Origin: Chloroflexota bacterium
GTDB taxonomy: Bacteria > Chloroflexota > Anaerolineae > Anaerolineales > Villigracilaceae
Direction: 5' to 3'
Length of the DNA: 64,000 nt
Assembly (NCBI GenBank): GCA_021414245.1
Contig: JAIOOU010000015.1
Span: 1 to 64,000 of the forward strand
A program made the position numbers and the translations under genes. Of this stretch, positions 16,162-24,332 are shown in pieces (the first letter of the stretch is position 1; the number at the start of each line of letters is the position of its first letter). The notes beneath the pieces are model-generated. The model searched no databases and was not told where the DNA came from. It saw only the letters and a list, made by a program, of their open reading frames with translations.

Positions 16162-19149
16162 ATGCATTTCCATCTGACCACGCACTCGGCCTTCTCCCTG
16201 CAGGAGGGACTCGCCTCCCCGGCCGAGCTGGCCCGCGCCGCGCAGGCGCAGGGCATGCCCGCGCTGGGACTCACCGATCACCGCCTGCTGACCGGGGCAG
16301 TGGAATTTGTCTCGGCCTGCAAAGAGGCCGGGGTCCAGCCGATCCTCGGGCTGGAGATCGACCTGGAACACGGTCCGCTGCAATTGCTGGCCGCCAGTGC
16401 CGCAGGCTGGTCGAATCTGTGCCGGTTGAGCAGCGCGCTGTGGGTGCGGGAATCTCCGGAAGCCATTTGCACAATGAAAATGCTGGAACCCTACTGCGCG
16501 GACCTGATCGCATTAAGCGGGTTCCAGCTCGAAGAACTCAAACAAATTTTCGAGAGCCGCCTGTATGTTTCCCTGGCCCATCCCTCCGGGGCGGGCCGTC
16601 TTTCTGAAACCGCGCGCAGATTAAACCTGGCGGCTGTTGTGACCCACCCGGTGTATTACCTCTCGCCCGAACAGGCCCGCCTGCAAAAAACCCTGACCGC
16701 CATTCGTTTAAACCAGCCGATCAAAGCGATCCCCGATAGCGCACCCGCCCCCGCCGACTCGTATTTCATGAGCGCGCGCGAAACAGAGCAGCGCTTTCGC
16801 GACTTCCCGGACGCCCTGGCTGCCAGCGCCGAGATCGCGGAGCGCTGCCGCTTCGACCTGCCCCTTGGCCGGGCCCGGATGCCGACGGTGCCCCTGCCGC
16901 CCGGGCAGACCGCCAGCCAATTCCTGCGTCAAAAGGCGTACGCAGGCGCACAGACCCTGTACGGCGAAGTCACAGCCCGCATTCAAACCCGCCTCGACCA
17001 TGAACTGGAAGTGATCGCCCGCATGGGCTTCGAGCCGATCTTCCTGATCGTGGAGGGGGTCCTCGATTTTGCGCGCCGGACCGGCGTGCCGTTCTCTTCG
17101 CGAGGCTCGGCGGCCTCCTCGCTGGTGGCGCACTGCCTCGGCATCACCAATCCCGATCCGCTGCGGCTCAATCTTTACTTTGAAAGGTTCCTCAACCCGG
17201 CCCGCACCACGCCGCCCGATATCGATACCGACCTGTGCTCGCGCAGGCGCGACTCGGTCATTCAACACGTCTTCGATACCTACGGCGAAGACCGCGTGGC
17301 CATGGTCGGGACCATCAACCGCTTCCGTCCACGCTCGGCATTGGGCGAGGTGGCCAAGGCGTATGGGCTTGAACCCGCCAAAGTGCGCGAGATGGTCAAC
17401 CAATTACCTTATGGATTTTGGGCGCGCTTCGAAGAGGCGCAGGAAGGGCAGGCCGCGCCTTCGCCCTTTGCGGACCTGCACCTTTCGTTTCCGGCCCATC
17501 ACCGGGTCTTTGAAGATGCCGAAGCCATCCTGAAACTGCCCAGGCATTTATCGGTGCACGCGGGCGGTTTGATCGTGGCCCCCGGCAAATTGACCGATCT
17601 GGTGCCCGTCATGCGTTCCGGCAGCAAGGGCATCCTCATCACCCAGCTCGACCTTGAATCGGTCGAAGCCATGGGGCTGGTCAAGATCGACCTGCTCGGC
17701 ATCCGCGGGTTGACCGTGCTTGGGGATGTGGCCGAGTTCATCACCGAAAGCCGGCCGGACCGGTATGCCAACCTGGTCTCGGCCCTCGAGGAGATTCCCT
17801 CCACGGACGATGAGACCTCGCGGCGCGTGGAAACCGGCGGGACCATCGGATGTTTTCAGATCGAAAGCCCGGGCATGCGCGCCACCCTGCGCGAGATCCA
17901 CGCCCGCACCGAAGACGACATCATGGCGGCGCTGGCGCTCTACCGGCCCGGTCCGTTGACCGGCGGATTGAAGGACGCCTTCGTGCGCCGCTTCAAGGGC
18001 GAAGAGCAGGTCCGTCACCTGCACCCGGCCCTGGCGCCCTTATTGGATGAAACCTTTGGCGTGATCCTGTATCAGGAACAGGTCTTGCGGATCGCGCACG
18101 AGCTGGCCGGCTTCAGCCTGGCGGAGGCGGACCTGCTGCGGCGGGCCATGAGTCACTTCGACCCGGGCAAACGCATGCAGGAACTGCAGACGAAATTCGT
18201 GCGTGAATCCGAAAGCAGGAGCGGCGTGCCGGCCGCGGTGGGTGAAAGAGTGTGGGAGATGATGGCGGCCTTCGCAGGCTATGGATTTCCCAAGGCACAT
18301 GCCGCCTCCTATGCAAAGGTGGGCTGGCGTTCGGCCTGGTGCAAAACCTATTTCCCCGCACAGTTCATGGCGGCCGTGCTCGCGAATTGGGGCGGCTATT
18401 ACAGCCAGCGCGTGTACCTGAGCGAAGCGCGCCGCATGGGACTCTCCGTCCGGCCGCCGCATGTCAATGGGTCGCGGGGCAACTTCACGGTCCGGAACGA
18501 TGCGCTCTACATGGGCCTCGATCAGGTCAGGGATCTGACGCGCCGCACGATCGGGCGCATCATCCAGATGGCCCCCTTCCACTCGCTGGATGAATTCCTG
18601 TCACGCGTGGACCCGCGCGAACAGGAGGCGGTCAGCCTGGCGCGCGTGGGCGGCCTCGAAGGCCTCGGGTCCATTCCTTCGATCTTGAAACGACTGCAAA
18701 GCGGCTGGCAGGCCGGCCAGATGAGTTTATTCGCCTGGAATGGAAATGAAGAGGATTGGACCCTGCAGCAAAAAGTGGACGCGCAAATCGAGCTGCTGGG
18801 CGTGAGCTTGGACGCGCATCCGCTCGAGCTGGTGGCTGATTCAGTCTCGAAGAGCGGCTCGATCCCGATCGCGGATGCAGCCGGGAAACCCGGCCAGCGG
18901 GTGACGCTGGCCGGCGTGCGCCAGACCTCGCATCGCAGCCGCACGGCCAAAGGCGAAGCGATGTTATTCCTGACGCTCGAAGACCTGACCGGCTCGATTG
19001 ATGTGATCGCCTTCCCGAACGTCTATCGCACAGCGAAGGATCTGTTGAACTCCAACGCGCCGGTGCTGGTGACGGGCATGCTGGAAATGGACACGGCGCG
19101 CGGCGAGCCGTTTCTGCGCGTGGAGAAGGTCGAGAGGATCGGGAAATAA
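16162..19149 (+). CDS. dnaE: DNA polymerase III alpha subunit, DnaE family (short, possibly error-prone type)
   Basis: 995 residues. Order: PHP domain (1-210), polymerase core with the palm motif PDIDTDLCSRRRD (catalytic acidic residues D353, D355 and D357), GSAASS upstream of it, the fingers region (GYGFPKAHAASYAKVGWRS), tandem helix-hairpin-helix (about 780-860) and an OB-fold tRNA-anticodon-type domain (about 880-985). It is shorter than replicative DnaE1 (about 1160-1200) and nearer DnaE2/ImuC size. The PHP metal motif is altered: HLTTHS where HLHxHS is usual, so proofreading-type PHP chemistry is doubtful. No imuA or imuB lies nearby. A likely leaderless start and a 21-bp array upstream suggest specific regulation. 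Confidence 0.92.
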   Translation: MHFHLTTHSAFSLQEGLASPAELARAAQAQGMPALGLTDHRLLTGAVEFVSACKEAGVQPILGLEIDLEHGPLQLLAASAAGWSNLCRLSSALWVRESPEAICTMKMLEPYCADLIALSGFQLEELKQIFESRLYVSLAHPSGAGRLSETARRLNLAAVVTHPVYYLSPEQARLQKTLTAIRLNQPIKAIPDSAPAPADSYFMSARETEQRFRDFPDALAASAEIAERCRFDLPLGRARMPTVPLPPGQTASQFLRQKAYAGAQTLYGEVTARIQTRLDHELEVIARMGFEPIFLIVEGVLDFARRTGVPFSSRGSAASSLVAHCLGITNPDPLRLNLYFERFLNPARTTPPDIDTDLCSRRRDSVIQHVFDTYGEDRVAMVGTINRFRPRSALGEVAKAYGLEPAKVREMVNQLPYGFWARFEEAQEGQAAPSPFADLHLSFPAHHRVFEDAEAILKLPRHLSVHAGGLIVAPGKLTDLVPVMRSGSKGILITQLDLESVEAMGLVKIDLLGIRGLTVLGDVAEFITESRPDRYANLVSALEEIPSTDDETSRRVETGGTIGCFQIESPGMRATLREIHARTEDDIMAALALYRPGPLTGGLKDAFVRRFKGEEQVRHLHPALAPLLDETFGVILYQEQVLRIAHELAGFSLAEADLLRRAMSHFDPGKRMQELQTKFVRESESRSGVPAAVGERVWEMMAAFAGYGFPKAHAASYAKVGWRSAWCKTYFPAQFMAAVLANWGGYYSQRVYLSEARRMGLSVRPPHVNGSRGNFTVRNDALYMGLDQVRDLTRRTIGRIIQMAPFHSLDEFLSRVDPREQEAVSLARVGGLEGLGSIPSILKRLQSGWQAGQMSLFAWNGNEEDWTLQQKVDAQIELLGVSLDAHPLELVADSVSKSGSIPIADAAGKPGQRVTLAGVRQTSHRSRTAKGEAMLFLTLEDLTGSIDVIAFPNVYRTAKDLLNSNAPVLVTGMLEMDTARGEPFLRVEKVERIGK

Positions 19150-19176
19150 AACAGCCGGCTGGGCGCCGGCTGTTTT
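19148..19176. terminator. Bidirectional terminator between dnaE and 19186
   Basis: 12-bp stem AAAACAGCCGGC / GCCGGCTGTTTT with a TGGGC loop. It starts inside the dnaE stop codon and also ends the convergent gene. Confidence 0.85.
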
Positions 19177-19185
19177 GCTTAAGTT

Positions 19186-19803
19186 TTATAGTGGTCCGCC
19201 GTCGGATTGATCGCCCGGCAGGTTCGGTGTGGGTGGTTTATTCATGCCACCCGGGAGATTGGCCGCTTCGCGAATCTTCTGAACCGCGGGCAGCAATTCG
19301 CCATCCCCGACCGCCGCGGGATCCGGTCCCGGTCCTACCGGGGGAATGCGGATGGGGCGCCATCTCAAATACAGGAGCAGGCCGGCCAGCACGATCACGA
19401 AGATCACACCGGTCCCAATACCCCACAACCAGGGCTTGTCACAGAACACGCAGATCAATACCGGGGGGTCGAGCGGGACGATCCCACCCGGGTACGGGTA
19501 TGGATACGGCTGCGGGTATGGATACGGATACGGCTCGGGTGCGACCATTGTGGGCGTTAAGGACGGCACAAGCGTTGGTGTGGAGGTGGCCGTCGGCAGG
19601 GTGCGGCGCTGGGGAGTGGGCGTCTTCTTGTTCTTATTCGGACATTGGATGGGCATACCTTGAACGTCGTAACAGCAGGTTTCTTTATTGGGATCACACT
19701 GCTGCTGCGCTGCGGCCGGTTGAACGACCGTTACAACCGCCCCAAGCACCAGCAGCAATCCGAGAAATAATAAAAATACAGGCTTCAACATTTTCTTCTT
19801 CAT
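19186..19803 (-). CDS. Secreted or membrane Pro/Thr-rich protein
   Basis: 205 residues. Signal peptide with cleavage likely after VQPAAA (about 32), then a small Cys cluster (C36, C43, C44, C54), a Thr-Pro stalk, a Tyr-Pro repeat (PYPYPYPQPYPYPYP) and one transmembrane helix (about 128-148). A positively charged, Pro-rich cytoplasmic tail ends in GDQSDGGPL. It therefore looks like a type I membrane protein with an outside stalk. GGAG precedes the ATG. The TPT and YP stalk styles are common in Anaerolineae surface proteins. No enzymatic domain is seen. Confidence 0.75.
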   Translation of the reverse strand: MKKKMLKPVFLLFLGLLLVLGAVVTVVQPAAAQQQCDPNKETCCYDVQGMPIQCPNKNKKTPTPQRRTLPTATSTPTLVPSLTPTMVAPEPYPYPYPQPYPYPYPGGIVPLDPPVLICVFCDKPWLWGIGTGVIFVIVLAGLLLYLRWRPIRIPPVGPGPDPAAVGDGELLPAVQKIREAANLPGGMNKPPTPNLPGDQSDGGPL

Positions 19804-19926
19804 CGTCTTCTCCTTCTTCCTTTCGGCAATCTCTCTGATAACCCTACTATACTGCTTTATTGGAGGAAGGCAAGTAGCCCGTCTGTCCTATCGGGATCCA
19901 AAGCTGTAAAACCGTCGCGGGCGGGA

Positions 19927-20784
19927 TCACCAATCGTGATTCTTTTCATATCCAAGCTTCACCAACAGGTCACCGGCCGCATCCTTGAAGATTCTTTTGT
20001 GCTCGTCGTTGAAATGCTTTTTCCATTCACCGGTCCTGCCCGAGCGGAAGGTCGGGGACTTCTGCGGGTTGATCGAGGTCTCGAGGGCCTCCAGGATCAG
20101 CTCCCGGCTGGCCGGAAGCGGGGCGCGGGCGAGGAAATGCTGCAGGATGCGGGTCAATGCTGCGGCGCGGTCAAGGATCAGGTCCTCGAAATGGATCGAC
20201 AACACTTCGGGCCGCTCGAGCCAGCCCAGGTACGGGGCGAAGCGTGCGGCGATATCCGGGAACTCCGCGTCCGAATCGGGACGCCCGAGAATGCTGACCT
20301 TCAAGCGCGCGTTGAAATCGGGCAGGGACTGGTAGTACTCATGATGGACATGGCGCGCCTCCATCTCAGTCACATAAAACACATGCGAGACGACCACATC
20401 GCGCGGGTCGCGAAAGATAAAATAAGGCACAAAGGCCGGCGAAGAGACGCGCTGGACGGCCTCCGGCCGCGCAAACAAATGGGCGGATGCGACATCCGCG
20501 GGGCGAAGCGAGTCCAGCCACGTCAGCGCCTGTTGTGGGGTGCGTTTTGCCCCGCTTTCGCCTTCGTATTCGGCGTAAAATGAATGCAGGCGTTTCGAGA
20601 ACGGCGCGACCCTGGAAAAGCCAAGTAAAATCTGATCCAGCAGATGCGTGCCGCTTTTTGGAAAGGAAATGCCCATCAGGATCGGCCAGTCCAGCTGCGG
20701 TGCGGGCATGGAGGAAAAGCGGACTTTTTGCATCCGTTTTTCAGCCTGGTATAAGATCGAGCGAATGGACGTTTTCAAGGTCAT
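19927..20784 (-). CDS. PAPS-dependent sulfotransferase
   Basis: 285 residues, Sulfotransfer_1-type. The 5'-phosphosulfate loop is SFPKSGTHLL (40-49). The 3'-phosphate-binding part is FRDPRDVVVSHVFY, and the C-terminal FRSGRTGEWKKHF matches the family RxGxxGxWK motif. It ends in LGYEKNHDW, like the relative at 27248-28102 (ERNNDW), so the two are probably paralogues. It would transfer sulfate from PAPS, made by Sat-CysC at 32779, to an acceptor such as a glycan or lipid (inference). It is divergent from the acyltransferase at 20862. Confidence 0.88.
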   Translation of the reverse strand: MTLKTSIRSILYQAEKRMQKVRFSSMPAPQLDWPILMGISFPKSGTHLLDQILLGFSRVAPFSKRLHSFYAEYEGESGAKRTPQQALTWLDSLRPADVASAHLFARPEAVQRVSSPAFVPYFIFRDPRDVVVSHVFYVTEMEARHVHHEYYQSLPDFNARLKVSILGRPDSDAEFPDIAARFAPYLGWLERPEVLSIHFEDLILDRAAALTRILQHFLARAPLPASRELILEALETSINPQKSPTFRSGRTGEWKKHFNDEHKRIFKDAAGDLLVKLGYEKNHDW

Positions 20785-20861
20785 GCAGGTATTTAACCAC
20801 AGATTACAAGCCGATAGAGACCGATTCCGAACTTCAGGGTTATATAGTCGAGGACCTTTAT

Positions 20862-21458
20862 TTGAAACCCACCATTTTCAACACCCCTGTTCTAAGCACG
20901 ATCTTTCGCTGGAAGGCGGAGCTGATCCTGCGCCTGACCGGCTGGCGCGTGGAGGGGAAGCTGCCCGACCTGCCCAAATACATTCTGATCGGCGCGCCGC
21001 ACACCTCGAACTGGGATTTCGTCCTGTTCCTCGGGATCATCTTCCATCTCAAGGCCAACGCCAAATTCATGGGCAAGGCCGAGTTGTTCCGGAATCCGTT
21101 GTTCGGCTGGTTCTTTTACTGGTGCGGCGGCATTCCGGTGGACCGCAAAAAGTCACAGGGGCTGGTGGAGCAAATGGTGGAAGCCTGTCAAAAGTCCGGC
21201 GAGTTCATCCTGACCATCGCCCCCGAAGGCACGCGCCATTACGTCAGCGAATGGAAGATGGGCTTTTATCACATCGCCAAAAGCGCGGGCATCCCCGTGG
21301 TGATGGCGGTCGTGGACGGCCGCAAAAAGACCGTGCAGGTCGGGCAGGTGTTTCAACTGACGGACAACATGGAAGCGGACCTCAAGACGATCAAGGGCTA
21401 TTTTGCCGGAGTGACCGGGATCAATCCGAGAAAGAAATACATCACCCTGAAGGATTAA
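20862..21458 (+). CDS. PlsC-like acyltransferase, short form
   Basis: About 198 residues from a TTG at 20862, chosen because GAGGA lies 7-8 nt upstream and homology-like sequence starts there; the longer open frame upstream is antisense to the sulfotransferase. H47-x4-D52 (PHTSNWD) is the acyltransferase catalytic motif, GGIPVDRKK (89-97) the acceptor-binding block, and E122-G-T-R the PEGTR block. The family transfers acyl chains to lysophosphatidate or related lipids at the inner membrane. This short soluble type often occurs apart from phospholipid operons. An 18-bp gap and a good Shine-Dalgarno lead to the next gene. Confidence 0.85.
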   Translation: MKPTIFNTPVLSTIFRWKAELILRLTGWRVEGKLPDLPKYILIGAPHTSNWDFVLFLGIIFHLKANAKFMGKAELFRNPLFGWFFYWCGGIPVDRKKSQGLVEQMVEACQKSGEFILTIAPEGTRHYVSEWKMGFYHIAKSAGIPVVMAVVDGRKKTVQVGQVFQLTDNMEADLKTIKGYFAGVTGINPRKKYITLKD

Positions 21459-21475
21459 CAGACAGGAAAGGAACC

Positions 21476-22168
21476 ATGAAAATCAAAATCCGTTTGGCAG
21501 TACAGGTACTCTCGCTGCTCCTGGCCGGGGCGGTCCTGAACGGCTGTGCCCTCTCGCATGAGCCCATCTTCCGCATCACCAATCCGCAAAACAATAATAC
21601 CTTCCCGGAAAACGCATCCTTCGCGATCCATGTGCGGGTCTTCAGGGATTCGCATTCAAACTTCGGCAACGGCAACTGGACCGGGTACGAGTGGACCATG
21701 TACGACGGCAACGCCACCATTGCGAGCGGGTCCGGGACCGTTGCGGCGGGCGAATTCGATTTTCCGATCTCCTCCGCCCCCACCGGCCCGCACTATGTCC
21801 AGGTGCGCGCACGCGCATTTGGCCCCGACCCGGATTACGCTGACCTGCCCAACAATCCATACCGGGTATACAGCGACTGGATGCTTTCCAACGAAGTGTG
21901 TTTCTATGTCGGCCCCAATCCGCCGCCTGATTTCTGCCAGATCCGCACCATCGCCTATCCGCTCACGGTGGCCAGCAATACCCCAAGTCCCCTGCCGCCG
22001 ACCCCCACGCTTGAGCCGACTGCCACGCGCGTTCCCCCGATCCCGACCCGGCACAATCCCAACCAGCAGGGCGGAAGCGGCTGCTCACAATATGCAGACC
22101 AGACCGCCTGCAACCTGGCCGGCTGTTCGTGGAATCCGCAAAACTCCTCCTGCGGCATCATCCAGTAA
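21476..22168 (+). CDS. Lipoprotein with Thr-Pro stalk
   Basis: 230 residues from the ATG at 21476 (GGAAAGGAACC before it). Lipobox LNGC places the lipidated Cys at C24. A beta-sandwich-like N-terminal part follows (ITNPQNNNTFPENASFAIHV, then GPHYVQVRARAFGP), resembling carbohydrate-binding or Ig-like surface domains. Then come a PTPTLEPTAT stalk and a C-terminal Cys-rich knot (CSQYADQTACNLAGCSW, then SCGIIQ) like plexin-repeat or PSI motifs. No enzyme motif is present. Operonic with 20862 and 22170. Confidence 0.75.
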   Translation: MKIKIRLAVQVLSLLLAGAVLNGCALSHEPIFRITNPQNNNTFPENASFAIHVRVFRDSHSNFGNGNWTGYEWTMYDGNATIASGSGTVAAGEFDFPISSAPTGPHYVQVRARAFGPDPDYADLPNNPYRVYSDWMLSNEVCFYVGPNPPPDFCQIRTIAYPLTVASNTPSPLPPTPTLEPTATRVPPIPTRHNPNQQGGSGCSQYADQTACNLAGCSWNPQNSSCGIIQ

Positions 22169-22169
22169 C

Positions 22170-22622
22170 ATGATTCTGGACCAAATCAGCAATGCGCGGC
22201 TTTATTATCCGCTGCACCCGGGAATCCGCCGCGCCTTTGAGTACATTGATCAGATCGATACTGCCGTTCTCCCGGCCGGAAGATATGAGATCGAAGGCGA
22301 CATGTACGCGCTGGTGCAGGAATACCAAACGAAATTAAAGGAACAGGGATTTTGGGAGGCGCATCGGCGATATACGGACCTGCAATATGTGGTGCAAGGC
22401 GCCGAGTGCATGGGATACGCAAATATCCATCATCTCCGGGCGGGCGAATATGATCCCGCCAGGGACTTTCTGCCTCTCGACGGAACCGGGGATGTGTTCA
22501 CCCTGCAAGCCGGATGTTTCGTGCTTTTGAATCCCGAGGATGCCCACATGCCCGGCCTGGCGATTGGCTCCCCCGCCCCGGCCCGCAAGATCGTGGTCAA
22601 GATCCCCGTGAATTGGGAATAA
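22170..22622 (+). CDS. YhcH/YjgK/YiaL family protein
   Basis: 150 residues, the normal family length. EAHRRYTDLQYVVQG, PGEYDxxxDFxxLDG-like text and the cupin-type end (FVLLNPEDAHMPG, then KIVVKIPV) fit the YhcH family. E. coli YhcH sits in the sialic-acid catabolic operon; other members act on sugar anomers or isomers with a metal ion. A nonulosonate cluster a few kb away makes a sugar role plausible (inference). One nucleotide separates it from the upstream lipoprotein, so translation is coupled. Confidence 0.85.
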   Translation: MILDQISNARLYYPLHPGIRRAFEYIDQIDTAVLPAGRYEIEGDMYALVQEYQTKLKEQGFWEAHRRYTDLQYVVQGAECMGYANIHHLRAGEYDPARDFLPLDGTGDVFTLQAGCFVLLNPEDAHMPGLAIGSPAPARKIVVKIPVNWE

Positions 22623-22632
22623 TCAAGAATGA

Positions 22633-22676
22633 ATAAAAACAAAGTGCGCAGCTTGGCTGTCGCACTTTGTTTTTAT
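22633..22676. terminator. Bidirectional terminator
   Basis: 16-bp perfect stem ATAAAAACAAAGTGCG / CGCACTTTGTTTTTAT between convergent genes, with an inner CAGC-TTG-GCTG mini-stem. Confidence 0.85.
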
Positions 22677-22707
22677 ATTGCCGGCACAAGGGTCCCGGAT
22701 TCCGCAT

Positions 22708-24300
22708 CTATTCCTCCAAAAGAAAATCCCCGCCTTCCAACACTCCCTCCCGGATCACCTTCATGGACTCCGACCCGGTCAACTCCTCCAACGCAAACGA
22801 CTTTAATTTGGTCTGCGTGGTGCGCACGGACGGCTCGAGAAAATCCCCGAACGGCAGTGACGTTCTGAACAGCTGATAATACAAAAATCTGCGCGCATTG
22901 CGTTTGAATTCGGCCGGGACGGCAATTGAATCGGCCGCCAGAAATTCCCTCATCTTTTTTCTCACATCTTCAACGGTCTGCGGAAAGAACACGGTCGGGT
23001 ACTGCGTGAACCTGGCCCGGCCCGCGCACAGCACCGCCGCGCCCAGGATGGAGGCTTCCAGGCCGATGGTCGAGTTATAGACCATCACGAACTTCGACTT
23101 CTGGATCAACTCATACGAACTGAGCGTCTCCGTGGGCGAAATAAAGATCAGATTGGGCAGGTCCGCGGCCCGGCGCGCCTCGACCCAGCCCGCCACCGTC
23201 TCGCGGCTGGCCTTGCGCACGCGGGTCTCATCAGGATGCGCACGGATCACGAACAGGGTCTCCGGATGCAGGCGGATTTCCTCCAGCACGAGATCCAGCC
23301 AGTCGAACATATCCTCAAAGACCGTGTTGGCGTGCGGCTGGCTGGTGTCAAAGATCACGTTCGTAAAGACGGGCACGATCTGTTTGAAACCGGCGGCCTT
23401 CTTCAGGAACGGCTGGTCCAGTCCCTTCATATCGGCCCAGAACTTAATGCCCGCCATGCTGAAATCGCCCTGGAAGCGTTTTGCGAGATACGCATCCAGC
23501 TTCGCATTTTGTGCGGCGTTCATCTCAAACGAATCGGGGATCGTGATCGGGTAGGCGGTCGCTTCACCTTCGGTGAAATACGCCGTGGCAGGCTGCAGGC
23601 CGACCTCATGCGTGACGACGCGAATCCCGCGTTTTTGCGCGAGGGCACGCGCCGTCGCTTCGGGAAAGAACTGCCCGTTGAAAACCAGAACAGCCCGCGG
23701 TTGGGTCCGATCGAGCAATGCATCGAATTTGCGGGCCACATTCCAGGCCGAGCCGATATATTCCCGGAAAAGATAACGCGTTGATTCATCGTCATTCAAA
23801 TGATGGACCCTGAGGACCCATCTCAGCCCGGGCAGACACAACGCCCCAAGCGGAAGTTCCCCCCAGAAAAAGCGCATCAATTCATCGACCGTCAGGCTTG
23901 CCACGGCTTTCGAAAGTTCTTCATCCCGTTGATAATTAAACCAGTCTGGATTCGTTCCTGTGTACAGCGTCTTCGATTGATGGACACAGGACTTGCACGG
24001 CGGGGCTTTGCGGACGTTGTCGCGGTTGGTTCCCAGCACGCAGTGACTCATGCCGGAGTCACAGGCAAAATATACGACTGGGATGCCCTGCAGGCGAAAG
24101 GCCCACGAAGCCAGCAGATGAAATCCGCTGTTCCAGGAAAGATCGTCAATGCCGGTCGAGGCCTTGAAGAAGACCACCGGCGCACCCTTCGGCGCAGGCT
24201 GCCTGCGGGCCACTTCGCGCGCCACGGCCGCGATCTTAAGATTGTTGAGTCTGCGGACCAGTCCGCGTTTGATGCGTTGGGTGAGGAATTCTCGAAGCAT
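22708..24300 (-). CDS. Capsule-type glycosyltransferase (KpsC/KpsS-like GT-B)
   Basis: About 530 residues from the ATG at 24300. A GTG at 24336 overlapping the stop of the ABC permease gene is an alternative, but GGAGG there touches the codon. A cysteine cluster (about C92 in CDSGMSHC, then PPCKSCVH) is followed by a C-terminal GT-B-like half: PVFTNVIFDTSQP, VIRAHPDETR, ISPTETLSSYELI and VYNSTIGLEASILG. RxHP and S/T-x-GLE(A/S) are the nucleotide-sugar-binding features of capsule polysaccharide and CDP-glycerol-type transferases. A distant relative is at 62262. Probably a cytoplasmic or peripheral enzyme of surface glycan synthesis. Confidence 0.75.
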   Translation of the reverse strand: MLREFLTQRIKRGLVRRLNNLKIAAVAREVARRQPAPKGAPVVFFKASTGIDDLSWNSGFHLLASWAFRLQGIPVVYFACDSGMSHCVLGTNRDNVRKAPPCKSCVHQSKTLYTGTNPDWFNYQRDEELSKAVASLTVDELMRFFWGELPLGALCLPGLRWVLRVHHLNDDESTRYLFREYIGSAWNVARKFDALLDRTQPRAVLVFNGQFFPEATARALAQKRGIRVVTHEVGLQPATAYFTEGEATAYPITIPDSFEMNAAQNAKLDAYLAKRFQGDFSMAGIKFWADMKGLDQPFLKKAAGFKQIVPVFTNVIFDTSQPHANTVFEDMFDWLDLVLEEIRLHPETLFVIRAHPDETRVRKASRETVAGWVEARRAADLPNLIFISPTETLSSYELIQKSKFVMVYNSTIGLEASILGAAVLCAGRARFTQYPTVFFPQTVEDVRKKMREFLAADSIAVPAEFKRNARRFLYYQLFRTSLPFGDFLEPSVRTTQTKLKSFALEELTGSESMKVIREGVLEGGDFLLEE

Positions 24301-24332
24301 GTTATTTTCCGCCCCAATCTTATCAGTAAACT

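Noticed and set aside
17548..18024. Minus-strand ORF inside dnaE
   Set aside because: Shadow of dnaE with no family likeness; dnaE motifs run through it uninterrupted.
20487..20861. N-terminal extension of the PlsC-like protein
   Set aside because: The extra 125 residues are antisense to the sulfotransferase; a TTG with GAGGA marks the real start.
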